A DNA stretch of 59,675 nt from JBAXPV01 sp037132075 (lineage in GTDB: Bacteria; Bacteroidota; Bacteroidia; Bacteroidales; CAIXZF01), in the NCBI GenBank assembly GCA_037132075.1, contig JBAXPV010000024.1, forward strand, positions 1-59,675, in the 5' to 3' direction. The first letter of the stretch is position 1. Every line of letters starts with the position of its first letter. Below, in pieces: positions 7,780 through 15,881 of the stretch. The position numbers and the translations under genes are program-made. A model generated the notes under the pieces. That model searched no databases, was not told the DNA's origin, and saw only the letters and a list, made by a program, of their open reading frames with translations.

Positions 7780-8994
7780 ATGTTAAAGGGGAAGAAGATC
7801 TTACTGGGAATCACCGGGAGCATCGCAGCCTATAAAGCTGTTTTGCTTGTCAGGCTCTTTGTGAAAGAAGGTGCCGAGGTCCAGGTGATATTAACACCTT
7901 CAGCACATGATTTTGTCACCCCGCTAACTTTGTCAACTTTATCGAAACGCCCTGTCCTTACTGAACCTTTTGACCTTGGAACCGGTGCCTGGAATTCTCA
8001 TATCGACCTGGCAAACTGGGCTGATCTGATCCTGATCGCCCCATTAACGGCCAATACTTTGTCGAAGATGGTCAGCGGACAAGCGGACAACCTTCTGATT
8101 GCGGTTTACCTGGCAGCCCGTTGCCCGGTGATGTTTGCCCCTGCCATGGATGTTGACATGTACGAACATCCCTCGACACAACGGAACATTGATGCGCTTC
8201 GTTCTTATGGAAACCTCTTCATCCAGCCTGATGAAGGAGAACTGGCCAGCGGGCTTCACGGAAAAGGTAGAATACAAGAACCTGAAGCAATTCTGGAACT
8301 TGTTGCTGAGTATTTCAAAAAAAAAAGCCCGTTAAGAAATAAAACGGTTCTGGTCACCGCCGGGCCGACCTACGAAAAGATAGATCCTGTGCGATTTATC
8401 GGGAATTTTTCTTCTGGCCGTATGGGTTTTGCCCTTGCCGAAGCGCTTGCAGAAAAAGGTGCGATCGTCAAACTTATTGCAGGTCCTGTTGACCTGACCA
8501 CAACTGATCCTTCTATTGAGAGAACCAATATTACCAGTGCTGAGGAGATGTTTCGGGCCTGCCAGGAGATTGCACCCCAAAGTGACATTATCATCATGGC
8601 TGCAGCTGTTGCTGACTTCACGCCGGCGGTGGTATCCGCTTCAAAAATCAAGAAAAAAGGTGAAGGTCTTTCAATCAGCTTAAAACCAAGCAAAGATATC
8701 CTGGCATGGATGGGCTCAGAAAAAAAGAAATCCCAGTTTTTAGTTGGCTTTGCCCTGGAGACCGACCACGAGATTCCGAATGCACAGAAGAAATTGAAGG
8801 AAAAGAACCTTGACCTGATCGTTCTGAATTCATTAAAAGATAAAGGAGCCGGATTTGGGTTTTCTACCAACAAGGTTACCCTGATAGGAAAAAATAAAGA
8901 CCCTTTGCAGTTCCCATTAAAATCGAAACATGAAGTGGCAATCGATATTGTTCGATATATCGAAAATCACTTCAAGAGAACCAACGACAAATAA
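7780..8994 (+). CDS. coaBC: Bifunctional phosphopantothenoylcysteine decarboxylase / phosphopantothenate-cysteine ligase
   Basis: CoaBC carries out two steps of coenzyme A synthesis: CoaB adds cysteine to 4'-phosphopantothenate and CoaC decarboxylates the product using FMN. The N-terminal flavoprotein domain (about 1-178) has GSIAAYK, the active-site His in SHIDLANWAD (H74) and the PAMDVDMY loop. The CoaB domain (about 187-400) begins VLVTAGPTYEKIDPVRFI with the FSSGRMG loop. Two oddities are visible. The ACG motif, whose Cys acts in the decarboxylase of E. coli, reads ASGLHGKGR here (S157). The linker is encoded by a run of ten A (8317-8326), and a one-base slip in either direction would end translation within a few codons. 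Confidence 0.93.
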   Translation: MLKGKKILLGITGSIAAYKAVLLVRLFVKEGAEVQVILTPSAHDFVTPLTLSTLSKRPVLTEPFDLGTGAWNSHIDLANWADLILIAPLTANTLSKMVSGQADNLLIAVYLAARCPVMFAPAMDVDMYEHPSTQRNIDALRSYGNLFIQPDEGELASGLHGKGRIQEPEAILELVAEYFKKKSPLRNKTVLVTAGPTYEKIDPVRFIGNFSSGRMGFALAEALAEKGAIVKLIAGPVDLTTTDPSIERTNITSAEEMFRACQEIAPQSDIIIMAAAVADFTPAVVSASKIKKKGEGLSISLKPSKDILAWMGSEKKKSQFLVGFALETDHEIPNAQKKLKEKNLDLIVLNSLKDKGAGFGFSTNKVTLIGKNKDPLQFPLKSKHEVAIDIVRYIENHFKRTNDK

Positions 8995-8999
8995 GATAT

Positions 9000-9896
9000 A
9001 TGAAAAAACTCCTGATCCTTTTACTCTTGGTTTCTTCTGTATTCACGGCCAGTGCACAGGAATTCCTATGCCAGGTAAGCGTTTCTTCTTCCCAGGTACA
9101 ATCTACTGACCGCTCAGTTTATGAAGACTTACAAAAAACATTATACGAGTTTATTAACAACAAAAAATGGACAAGCTATAATTTTAAGGCTGAGGAAAAA
9201 ATTGAATGTAACCTGATGATCATCATCAACAACCGTTCCGGCGACAAATTTTCCGGCACAATGTCAGTTCAGTGCAGGAGACCTGTGTATCATACCAGTT
9301 ATTATTCTACACTCTTAAATTATATCGATAAAGACATTGAATTCGAATATCTGGAGGGAAAGAATATTGAATTTATCGAAAACACCCATTCCGACAACCT
9401 AAGTGCCTTGGTCGCCTATTACCTGAATATCTTCCTGGGGCTTGACTTCGACACTTTCAGTCAAAATGGTGGCACACCTTTCTATCAGAAAGCACAATCC
9501 ATTGTGAGCGCTGCCCAGAACGCTCCTGAAAAAGGATGGAAATCCTATGAAAGCATGAAAAACCGATACTGGCTTGTTGAGAATCTTACCAATTCAAGCT
9601 ACAGTGGCATTCGTGAAGGAATGTACAAATACCATCGGGAAGGCCTCGACAATATGACAGAAAATATGGAGATCGGCAGGGCTGCTATAATGGAAAGCCT
9701 GGAGTCATTCAGAAAGGCCTTTAGGGAAAAACCAGGGCTATACCTGATGCAACTCGTCATGGATGCTAAATCCGATGAAATGGTTAACATTTTCAGTCAG
9801 GCTTCTCCAATGGACAAAACCAGGGCAATGAACCTCCTGAAAGAAATAGATGCCGCCAACGGGAATAAATACCAAAAGATCGTAGAGAGTAAATAG
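9000..9896 (+). CDS. DUF4835 family secreted protein
   Basis: The 298-aa protein has a signal peptide ending near ASAQ (about residue 20). The rest resembles the Bacteroidota DUF4835 family: early YEDLQKTLYEFINNKKW, a central RPVYHTSYYSTLLNY segment, and FLGLDFDTFS. The function is unknown; it is probably periplasmic. It starts 5 bp after coaBC and precedes recN. This position is conserved in the phylum, which is the strongest support beyond sequence resemblance. No catalytic motif is seen. Confidence 0.8.
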   Translation: MKKLLILLLLVSSVFTASAQEFLCQVSVSSSQVQSTDRSVYEDLQKTLYEFINNKKWTSYNFKAEEKIECNLMIIINNRSGDKFSGTMSVQCRRPVYHTSYYSTLLNYIDKDIEFEYLEGKNIEFIENTHSDNLSALVAYYLNIFLGLDFDTFSQNGGTPFYQKAQSIVSAAQNAPEKGWKSYESMKNRYWLVENLTNSSYSGIREGMYKYHREGLDNMTENMEIGRAAIMESLESFRKAFREKPGLYLMQLVMDAKSDEMVNIFSQASPMDKTRAMNLLKEIDAANGNKYQKIVESK

Positions 9897-9915
9897 TTTT
9901 TTTGCAGTTTCCGTT

Positions 9916-9923
9916 TATCTTTG
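9916..9923 (+). promoter_or_regulatory. TAnnTTTG element upstream of recN
   Basis: TATCTTTG lies 26 bp before the recN ATG, so recN could be transcribed separately from the coaBC operon. No convincing -33 TTG is seen. Confidence 0.4.
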
Positions 9924-9949
9924 TTTAATACTATTCCATTTTTCTGATT

Positions 9950-11608
9950 ATGCTCTGCCATCTCCAGATAGAGAATTATGCACTTATTTATCGCCTCGAC
10001 CTTGATATAAATCCAGGGCTTACGGTCATTACAGGCGAAACTGGGGCTGGCAAATCAATTATTCTGGGTGCTGTGGGATTGATACTGGGTCAACGGGCTG
10101 ACACTTCAGTCTTAATGGATAAGAAACAAAAATGCCTGGTTGAAGGGACTTTCGACATCTCAGGGCTGAATTTCGAAAACTTCTTTACAGAAAATGATTT
10201 GGACTATGAGCCTCAGTGCATATTGAGAAGAGAAATCAACCCTCAGGGGAAATCCAGGGCCTTTATTAACGATATTCCAGTAAACCTAAACCAGCTAAAA
10301 GCATTAGGGGATCTTTTGGTTGATATCCATTCACAGCATGGACACCTGCTATTGCGTGAGGCTTCTTTTCAATTGGATGTCTTGGATCATTATGCACTCC
10401 ATGGCGAATTACAGTCAGAATATCAATCAGCCTGGTCTGTCATGAAACGTCTTGAAAAAGAACTGGCCTTGATGCAGGAACAAGAACGGCAAGCCCGGCT
10501 TGACGAAGATTATTACAACTTCTTACTGAATGAGTTGCAGGAAGCCCATCTGAACCCTGAGGAGCAAAGCAAAATGGAGGCTGAACTTGGCTTGCTGACG
10601 CATGCTGAGGAAGTAAAAGCAAATTTATTTAAGGCCAGTGAAGCCATGAACAAGGCAGATGTCAATGTGATCTCACTCATGAATGAAGCACTCTATGCCT
10701 TAAGCAATGCTGTGTCATACATGCCTTCCCTGTCTGAAGCGGAGGAACGAATGCGCAGCTTATACATAGAAGCAAAGGACTTAGCTTCAGAAATCGAGAA
10801 AGCCGAAGATGACGTCATTTACAATCCTGAAACGATTCAGCAATACAGCGACCGACTGGCTCAGCTGTATTCTCTACAGAAAAAACATCACGTCGACAAT
10901 GTTGTCGAATTAATAAGTTTACAAAACTCCCTGGAAGAAAAACTGAATAAACTGGCTTCGCTTTCAGGGAAAATTGAAGAATTGGTCAGCTACTTCAAAC
11001 AAAAACAGGATGAAGTTGTTTTGCTTGCAAACAAACTCTCAAAGGGCCGAACCTCAGTCATCTCCCAGGTTGAGAAAAACCTTGTGGGATTACTGGCAAA
11101 CATGGGACTTCCAAACGCAAGCATCCGGATTACAAACAACAAACAAGACTCAGTAGGTCCCACTGGAATCGATGCGATCAATTTTCTCTTTAATGCCAAC
11201 AAAGGCGGTGAGTTAAAAGAAATTGCCAAGGTAGCTTCAGGTGGAGAACTCTCGCGTTTGATGTTGGCTGTAAAATCCTTAATTTCGAAACAAAAATTAA
11301 TGCCGACCCTTATTTTTGATGAGATTGACCTTGGAATTTCAGGAGAAGTTGCCGATAAAGTCGGACTGATCCTGCAACAACTGGCCAATTCACTTCAGGT
11401 TTTGGTAATAACTCACCTGCCGCAGATTGCTGCCAAAGGAGAGCATCATGCCTATGTGTACAAAGTTGTCAATGCCCAAACTACCCATACCCATATCCGT
11501 ACGCTTAGTGCTGACGAACGTATTGTGGAGATCGCCAAGATGATGAGCGGTGAGAATGTCTCAAAATCAGCGGTGGAGACAGCGAAAGAGCTTTTAGCAA
11601 AGAATTAA
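9950..11608 (+). CDS. recN: DNA repair protein RecN
   Basis: RecN is an SMC-like ATPase that acts early in recombinational repair of double-strand breaks. The 552-aa length is normal. The N-terminus MLCHLQIENYALI is followed by Walker A GETGAGKS (about 26-33). A coiled-coil region (about 160-350) follows, then the ABC signature VASGGELSRLMLA and Walker B TLIFDEIDLGISG, with the H-loop THLPQIAA. The ATG start matches the family N-terminus. It follows the DUF4835 gene by 53 bp and precedes fabI by 26 bp. Confidence 0.95.
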   Translation: MLCHLQIENYALIYRLDLDINPGLTVITGETGAGKSIILGAVGLILGQRADTSVLMDKKQKCLVEGTFDISGLNFENFFTENDLDYEPQCILRREINPQGKSRAFINDIPVNLNQLKALGDLLVDIHSQHGHLLLREASFQLDVLDHYALHGELQSEYQSAWSVMKRLEKELALMQEQERQARLDEDYYNFLLNELQEAHLNPEEQSKMEAELGLLTHAEEVKANLFKASEAMNKADVNVISLMNEALYALSNAVSYMPSLSEAEERMRSLYIEAKDLASEIEKAEDDVIYNPETIQQYSDRLAQLYSLQKKHHVDNVVELISLQNSLEEKLNKLASLSGKIEELVSYFKQKQDEVVLLANKLSKGRTSVISQVEKNLVGLLANMGLPNASIRITNNKQDSVGPTGIDAINFLFNANKGGELKEIAKVASGGELSRLMLAVKSLISKQKLMPTLIFDEIDLGISGEVADKVGLILQQLANSLQVLVITHLPQIAAKGEHHAYVYKVVNAQTTHTHIRTLSADERIVEIAKMMSGENVSKSAVETAKELLAKN

Positions 11609-11634
11609 ATTTGAAAAACTAATACCATATAACC

Positions 11635-12477
11635 ATGGCCTACAATCTTTTAAAAGGTAAAAGGGGGTTGATCTTCGGAGCCCTCAACGAAAAATCCATT
11701 GCGTGGAAAGTAGCTGAAAAAGCTCACGAAGAAGGTGCAACGATGGTCCTGACCAATACTCCCATGGCGCTGCGCCTGGGAACCCTGAATGACCTGGCTG
11801 CCGCTACCGGTTCGCTCGTGATTCCAGCTGATGCAACCTCTGTTCCTGACCTGGAAAACCTCGTAGAAAAAAGCATGGAACATATGGGTGGCAAGCTTGA
11901 TTTCATCCTGCATTCAATAGGGATGTCGATGAACGTTCGCAAAAAGCGGTCGTATGATGATCTGGATTATGACTATCTGAATAAAACCCTTGATATTTCT
12001 GCAATTTCTTTCCATAAAGTCCTTCAGGTTGCCCGTAAACTGGATGCCATCAATGAATGGGGTTCTGTGGTCGGACTTTCATACATCGCAGCCCAGCGTA
12101 CACTCTATGGCTACAATGACATGGCTGATGCCAAGGCGATGCTGGAATCCATTGCCCGTAGCTTTGGCTATATCTATGGACGTGATAAGAAGATCCGGAT
12201 CAATACAATTTCCCAATCCCCAACGATGACCACGGCAGGAGAGGGAGTGAAGGGCATGGAAAATCTGATGGACTTCACAGAAAGACTATCTCCGCTGGGA
12301 AATGCAGATGCAGAAGACTGTGCCAATTATTGCATCACCCTCTTCTCCGACCTGACGAAAAAAGTCACCATGCAAAATCTTTTCCATGATGGCGGCTTCT
12401 CAAGTATGGGTATGAGTTACAAGGCTATGTATGTCTATAACAAAAGTCTGGAGGGATGCCAGGATTGTGAGGACTGA
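11635..12477 (+). CDS. fabI: Enoyl-[acyl-carrier-protein] reductase [NADH] FabI
   Basis: FabI reduces the enoyl-ACP double bond, the last step of each fatty acid elongation round. The 280-aa protein is an SDR-fold enzyme with an N-terminal nucleotide-binding segment (GLIFGALNEKSIAWKVAE). The FabI-type active site is Y160-x6-K167 in YNDMADAK, and ILHSIGMS marks the substrate loop. Length is slightly above the E. coli enzyme; the extra residues are a C-terminal tail with CQDC. It may be read from the recN transcript. 105-bp tandem repeats begin 3 bp after its stop codon. Confidence 0.93.
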   Translation: MAYNLLKGKRGLIFGALNEKSIAWKVAEKAHEEGATMVLTNTPMALRLGTLNDLAAATGSLVIPADATSVPDLENLVEKSMEHMGGKLDFILHSIGMSMNVRKKRSYDDLDYDYLNKTLDISAISFHKVLQVARKLDAINEWGSVVGLSYIAAQRTLYGYNDMADAKAMLESIARSFGYIYGRDKKIRINTISQSPTMTTAGEGVKGMENLMDFTERLSPLGNADAEDCANYCITLFSDLTKKVTMQNLFHDGGFSSMGMSYKAMYVYNKSLEGCQDCED

Positions 12478-12480
12478 GAG

Positions 12481-12795
12481 ACTCATCCTGAATTTTGTTT
12501 ACTGAAATCGTCCACTTGTGCACATTTTCGCATATGCCCACGTGCTAACGACACATGATATTTTTCGTGTGACGTGTGATTCGAGACTCATCCTGAATTC
12601 TGTTTACTGAAATCGTCCACTTGCGCACATTTTCGCATATGCCCACGTACTAACGACACATGATATTTTTCGTGTGACGTGTGATTCGAGACTCATCCTG
12701 AATTCTGTTTACTGAAATCGTCCACTTGCGCACATTTTCGCATATGCCCACTTACTAACGACACATGATATTTTTCGTGTGACGTGTGATTCGTG
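12481..12795. repeat. Three tandem copies of a 105-bp repeat
   Basis: Units start at 12481, 12586 and 12691, each opening ACTCATCCTGAAT and ending GTGACGTGTGATTCG. They differ at only a few bases (for example TTTTG/TTCTG and CGTGC/CGTAC/CTTAC). There are no unique spacers, so this is not a CRISPR array. No open frame of note runs through them. With the tail to 12858 they fill most of the gap from 12478 to 12875. Confidence 0.9.
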
Positions 12796-12858
12796 TGTTT
12801 CGTGTGCAAGTTTGCATGTGTGCGCATTGAAGATCAAACGAGCCACACGAGTCTACGG
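12720..12858. repeat. Dispersed repeat, copy 1, left of T9SS propeller gene
   Basis: This overlaps the last tandem unit and adds a tail (TGTGTTTCGTGTGCAAG... to CTACGG). It matches copy 2 at 14310-14459 in the same orientation. Arms TGCGCACAT (12727-12735) and ATGTGTGCGCA (12816-12826) are nearly complementary, so the unit can fold into a long hairpin. Confidence 0.85.
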
Positions 12859-12875
12859 ATTAAATATTAAATCAT

Positions 12876-14228
12876 TCACCGAATCACTATCTTCTTCACA
12901 ATAATCCTCTCTCCAACCCGAAAAATTCCCATATAAACTCCTTTTGGCAAATAGCCAAAATCAAAGGTTTTTTCGCTCTGGGCATAAGATTGCAGGAAAC
13001 TTTCTGAATAAACAACCTGACCCAATCTATTAAACATATTAAAATCAATTTCTTTCCCTTCAAACCCAATAACAACAGCATTCACATTACCCACGGAAGG
13101 ATTTGGATAAAGAGAGATGCCTCCTTTTTGCGGATCTATCTCCAGAATTTCAGAAAAGTAACCTGTGAATTTGTAAATGCCTGTAAGCGCTGGAGAGGGT
13201 AGTGTTGTTTTGGCCCCAACCCAGCCTGTAGAGGTATTAAAAAAGGAATTTACGGCCAATTCTTTTCCGGAGAGTTCAGGATAGTCAGTCCAGTTATGCC
13301 CTCCATCTGTTGAAAATGAACAACCCGGGTCAAAACCATTGACTAATGGATTAGATGAGCTGATCAGCGTATTAAAAGTGCCTGGGACATAGGTGATATT
13401 ATGGTAATATGGTCCGGCAGGACTTATATTTTGCCAATTATTACCTTCATCAAAGGTCTCAAAAATTGATCCATTTTCCTGATAAATAATCCCATGTGTG
13501 CTGTTAAAAAAAACGCAGGTTGGTAACAACACATTATTACCTGTAAAAAGAGGTGTGTTTTTCACAACCCAATGGAATCCTTTATCATGGCTGATCAGTA
13601 ATCTTCCTTTATTTGTAATTACAAAAACATTATCATCAATGAAATTTTCTCTTTTGTCATAATTGTTTATTATTTCTGAACTGGAAATTGGTTGTGGAAT
13701 ATTTGCCTGACTAACAGGAATCCAGGTATTACCGCCATCAGGAGTTGTTGCAAAAAAGAAGCGATTTATAGAAGTATATCCAATGAGAATTCCTTCATTT
13801 TGATTGTAAAAATGCAAATTTCTGATACTGATGGTGTCAAGTCCAACAACATTTAAATCAATCCAGGTTTGACCTCCGTCTGTTGTTTTTAATATTTTAT
13901 AATAATCGGCCGTATCGGATTTTAGCGCGTAAATCCAGGCAATATTCGTATCAATAGATTCTATAAGTCTTGGTTGGTAGGCCATGTAAGCAGACAATTG
14001 TTTTAAAGTCCAATTTTGCCCGCCATTAATTGTTTTTGAATAAGTCAAGGGCAACGTGTGATTTTGATCTCCGAGTCCTACCCAAACGACATCTGGGCAT
14101 GCAATTTCTATAGCAGTTGGAATACTTGTCGCCATTTCATATCCAAGACCTTGCAGTACCCATTGAGGATAGACTAAGGTTACCTTAAAAATAAGAATGA
14201 GTGTAAGTGATAAAAATGACTTTTTCAT
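12876..14228 (-). CDS. Secreted beta-propeller (Ycf48/BNR-like) protein with T9SS sorting domain, paralogue
   Basis: The 450-aa protein has a signal peptide (about 1-21), propeller turns NGGQNW / DGGQTW / DGGNTW / DEGNNW / DGGHNW, and a T9SS sorting domain from LYPNP (about 373) to IVKKIVIR. It is a diverged paralogue of the protein at 5228-6553: both mature ends begin QWV and blade order is similar. The codon and base use looks more AT-rich than its neighbours. The gene sits alone between two same-orientation copies of a repeat, which suggests insertion or duplication as a unit. No catalytic motif is seen. Confidence 0.8.
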   Translation of the reverse strand: MKKSFLSLTLILIFKVTLVYPQWVLQGLGYEMATSIPTAIEIACPDVVWVGLGDQNHTLPLTYSKTINGGQNWTLKQLSAYMAYQPRLIESIDTNIAWIYALKSDTADYYKILKTTDGGQTWIDLNVVGLDTISIRNLHFYNQNEGILIGYTSINRFFFATTPDGGNTWIPVSQANIPQPISSSEIINNYDKRENFIDDNVFVITNKGRLLISHDKGFHWVVKNTPLFTGNNVLLPTCVFFNSTHGIIYQENGSIFETFDEGNNWQNISPAGPYYHNITYVPGTFNTLISSSNPLVNGFDPGCSFSTDGGHNWTDYPELSGKELAVNSFFNTSTGWVGAKTTLPSPALTGIYKFTGYFSEILEIDPQKGGISLYPNPSVGNVNAVVIGFEGKEIDFNMFNRLGQVVYSESFLQSYAQSEKTFDFGYLPKGVYMGIFRVGERIIVKKIVIR

Positions 14229-14309
14229 TTTATGCCCTTAGATTCAACGAATGTAAGGAATAAAAGAGCTTGGGTCAATAATATTGATGTTGTTTTCGGG
14301 ATTAGCAAT

Positions 14310-14459
14310 GTCCACATGTGCAAATTTTCGCATATGCCCACGTGCTAACGACACACGTGTTTTGGGGGATATGTTTCGTGTGACGTGTGATTCGTGTGTT
14401 TCGTGTGCAAGTTTGCATGTGTGCGCGGTGAAGATCAACCAAGTCACACGAATCTACGG
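14310..14459. repeat. Dispersed repeat, copy 2, right of T9SS propeller gene
   Basis: Same orientation as copy 1 at 12720-12858, sharing long blocks including CGCATATGCCCACGTGCTAA and GTGTGCAAGTTTGCATGTGT. Its right end (CTACGG) stops one base before the stop codon of the TonB-domain gene at 14461. Confidence 0.85.
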
Positions 14460-14460
14460 C

Positions 14461-14889
14461 CTAAAAACTAATAGTATACGTATAGCTTTCCCCCTCCGTC
14501 TTCTTCGGGACTTCCGCCTCAACCGCCGGTTTATCTTTCACGATAGTATATTGTAATGCCGATTGAACCGGTAGCTTGAACTCAATAAATGTCTTCACGG
14601 TTGAAATGAGCCTGATTCCGCGGTTTTTGGCTTTATCGTATTTTAGGAGTTTTACAACGCGCAGCGCTTCTTCATCACAGCCGTAACCGAGACCATGCAA
14701 AACTTCTGCAGAAATAACTTCTCCATAATCATTAACCTGGAAACTGACATGAACTCTTCCCTGGATACGCACATTCAGCGCTTCCTCAGGGTATTTTAAG
14801 TGCTGATGGATGAATTCTCCAAAGGCTTTTTTGCCTCCGGGATATTGTGGAACATTGATGAAATGCTTGCTTTTCTTATCTTTTTGCAT
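14461..14889 (-). CDS. Stand-alone TonB C-terminal domain protein
   Basis: The 142-aa protein carries a TonB C-terminal fold: PGGKKAFGEFIHQHLKYPEEA, IQGRVHVSFQVNDYGEV and a later GCDEEALRVVKLL. This is the usual Bacteroidota pattern in TonB and in TonB-like gliding or surface proteins. It lacks the N-terminal membrane anchor and proline-rich spacer of a working TonB, and no signal peptide is visible, so it is probably not an energy transducer. The hydrophilic tail is rich in Glu and Lys. A TATCTTTG promoter lies 17 bp upstream, divergent from the etf operon. Confidence 0.7.
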   Translation of the reverse strand: MQKDKKSKHFINVPQYPGGKKAFGEFIHQHLKYPEEALNVRIQGRVHVSFQVNDYGEVISAEVLHGLGYGCDEEALRVVKLLKYDKAKNRGIRLISTVKTFIEFKLPVQSALQYTIVKDKPAVEAEVPKKTEGESYTYTISF

Positions 14890-14906
14890 ACTTTTACGAT
14901 GATCGG

Positions 14907-14914
14907 CAAAGATA
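14907..14914 (-). promoter_or_regulatory. TAnnTTTG promoter element for the TonB-domain gene
   Basis: The minus strand reads TATCTTTG then CC, 17 bp before the ATG at 14889. It is divergent from the element at 14940. Confidence 0.5.
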
Positions 14915-14939
14915 AGTCATGCCAAGTGAAATAAATCTG

Positions 14940-14947
14940 TATTTTTG
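14940..14947 (+). promoter_or_regulatory. TAnnTTTG promoter element for the etfBA operon
   Basis: TATTTTTG then CC lies 47 bp before the etfB ATG. It is the best candidate for the start of the etfB-etfA-acyl-CoA dehydrogenase transcript. Confidence 0.45.
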
Positions 14948-14994
14948 CCACTCGAAAAAAAATTCTGGGATTACATATTAAATAGAAAGAAAAG

Positions 14995-15867
14995 ATGAGT
15001 TTCCGAATCATTGTTCTTGCCAAGCAAGTACCTGATACCCGTAACGTTGGAAAGGATGCGATGAAGGCTGACGGGACTGTCAACCGTGCTGCCCTGCCTG
15101 CAATTTTCAATCCTGAGGATCTTCATGCACTTGAACAAGCGCTTAGGATCAAAGACCAGGTGCCTGGTGCAGAAATCATCCTGCTCACGATGGGACCACC
15201 CCGTGCTGCCGAGATCATCCGTGAGGCAATTTATCGTGGGGCCGACAAAGGTTATCTCCTGACTGACAGGAAGTTTGCCGGTTCTGACACCTTAGCAACG
15301 TCTTATGCTTTGTCGATGGCAATCCGTAAAATGGCTCCTTATCATTTGTTGATCTGTGGTCGCCAGGCTATCGATGGCGATACAGCTCAGGTCGGACCTC
15401 AGGTTGCAGAAAAGCTTGGCTTACCCCAGGTTACCTATGCTGAAGAAGTGCTGAAAGTAAATGCCAAAGAAATAACGATCAAACGGCGCCTCGAGCATGG
15501 CGTTGAAGTCGTGGAAGCACAATTGCCTTGTGCTATTACTGTGCATAGCTCAGCACCTCATTGCAGACCTCGCCATGCCAAAAGGCTGATGATCTACAAA
15601 CATGCACGAACCATCTCTGAAATGCAGGATGAGACTAAAGATTATACAGAGATGTATAATTCACGTCCATATCTGCTCATCGAAGAATGGTCAGTGGATG
15701 ATATCCAGGCAGATACCGTCATGCTGGGCCTGGGTGGATCCCCGACGAAGGTCAAAAAAATCGAAAATGTCGTTGTTGCCAAAAAAGATGGCATCGAGTT
15801 GACTGCTGTCGACAAAGACATTGAATTTATGATGAAAGAACTCATTAATGCCCATATAATTGGTTAA
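14995..15867 (+). CDS. etfB: Electron transfer flavoprotein, beta subunit
   Basis: EtfB pairs with EtfA to carry electrons from acyl-CoA dehydrogenases. The 290-aa protein has the ETF fold, with NPEDLHALEQALRIKD, a SDTLATSYALS segment and CGRQAIDGDTAQVGPQ. By recall these resemble the EtfB of anaerobes that work with butyryl-CoA dehydrogenase, including electron-bifurcating types, more than the simple mitochondrial type. It is the first gene of a three-gene operon, 14 bp before etfA. Bifurcation is an inference from motifs only. Confidence 0.92.
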   Translation: MSFRIIVLAKQVPDTRNVGKDAMKADGTVNRAALPAIFNPEDLHALEQALRIKDQVPGAEIILLTMGPPRAAEIIREAIYRGADKGYLLTDRKFAGSDTLATSYALSMAIRKMAPYHLLICGRQAIDGDTAQVGPQVAEKLGLPQVTYAEEVLKVNAKEITIKRRLEHGVEVVEAQLPCAITVHSSAPHCRPRHAKRLMIYKHARTISEMQDETKDYTEMYNSRPYLLIEEWSVDDIQADTVMLGLGGSPTKVKKIENVVVAKKDGIELTAVDKDIEFMMKELINAHIIG

Positions 15868-15881
15868 CCAAAACATTTGCT

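Noticed and set aside
8135..8335. Open frame of 66 codons inside coaBC
   Set aside because: It is an out-of-frame shadow. It matters only because its stop is the one that slippage on the A10 run would meet.
12481..12795. Regular repeats that might be a CRISPR array
   Set aside because: The units are 105 bp and directly contiguous, with no unique spacers and no cas genes nearby.
14284..14556. Open frame of 90 codons on the plus strand
   Set aside because: It is made of dispersed repeat sequence and runs antisense into the TonB-domain gene.
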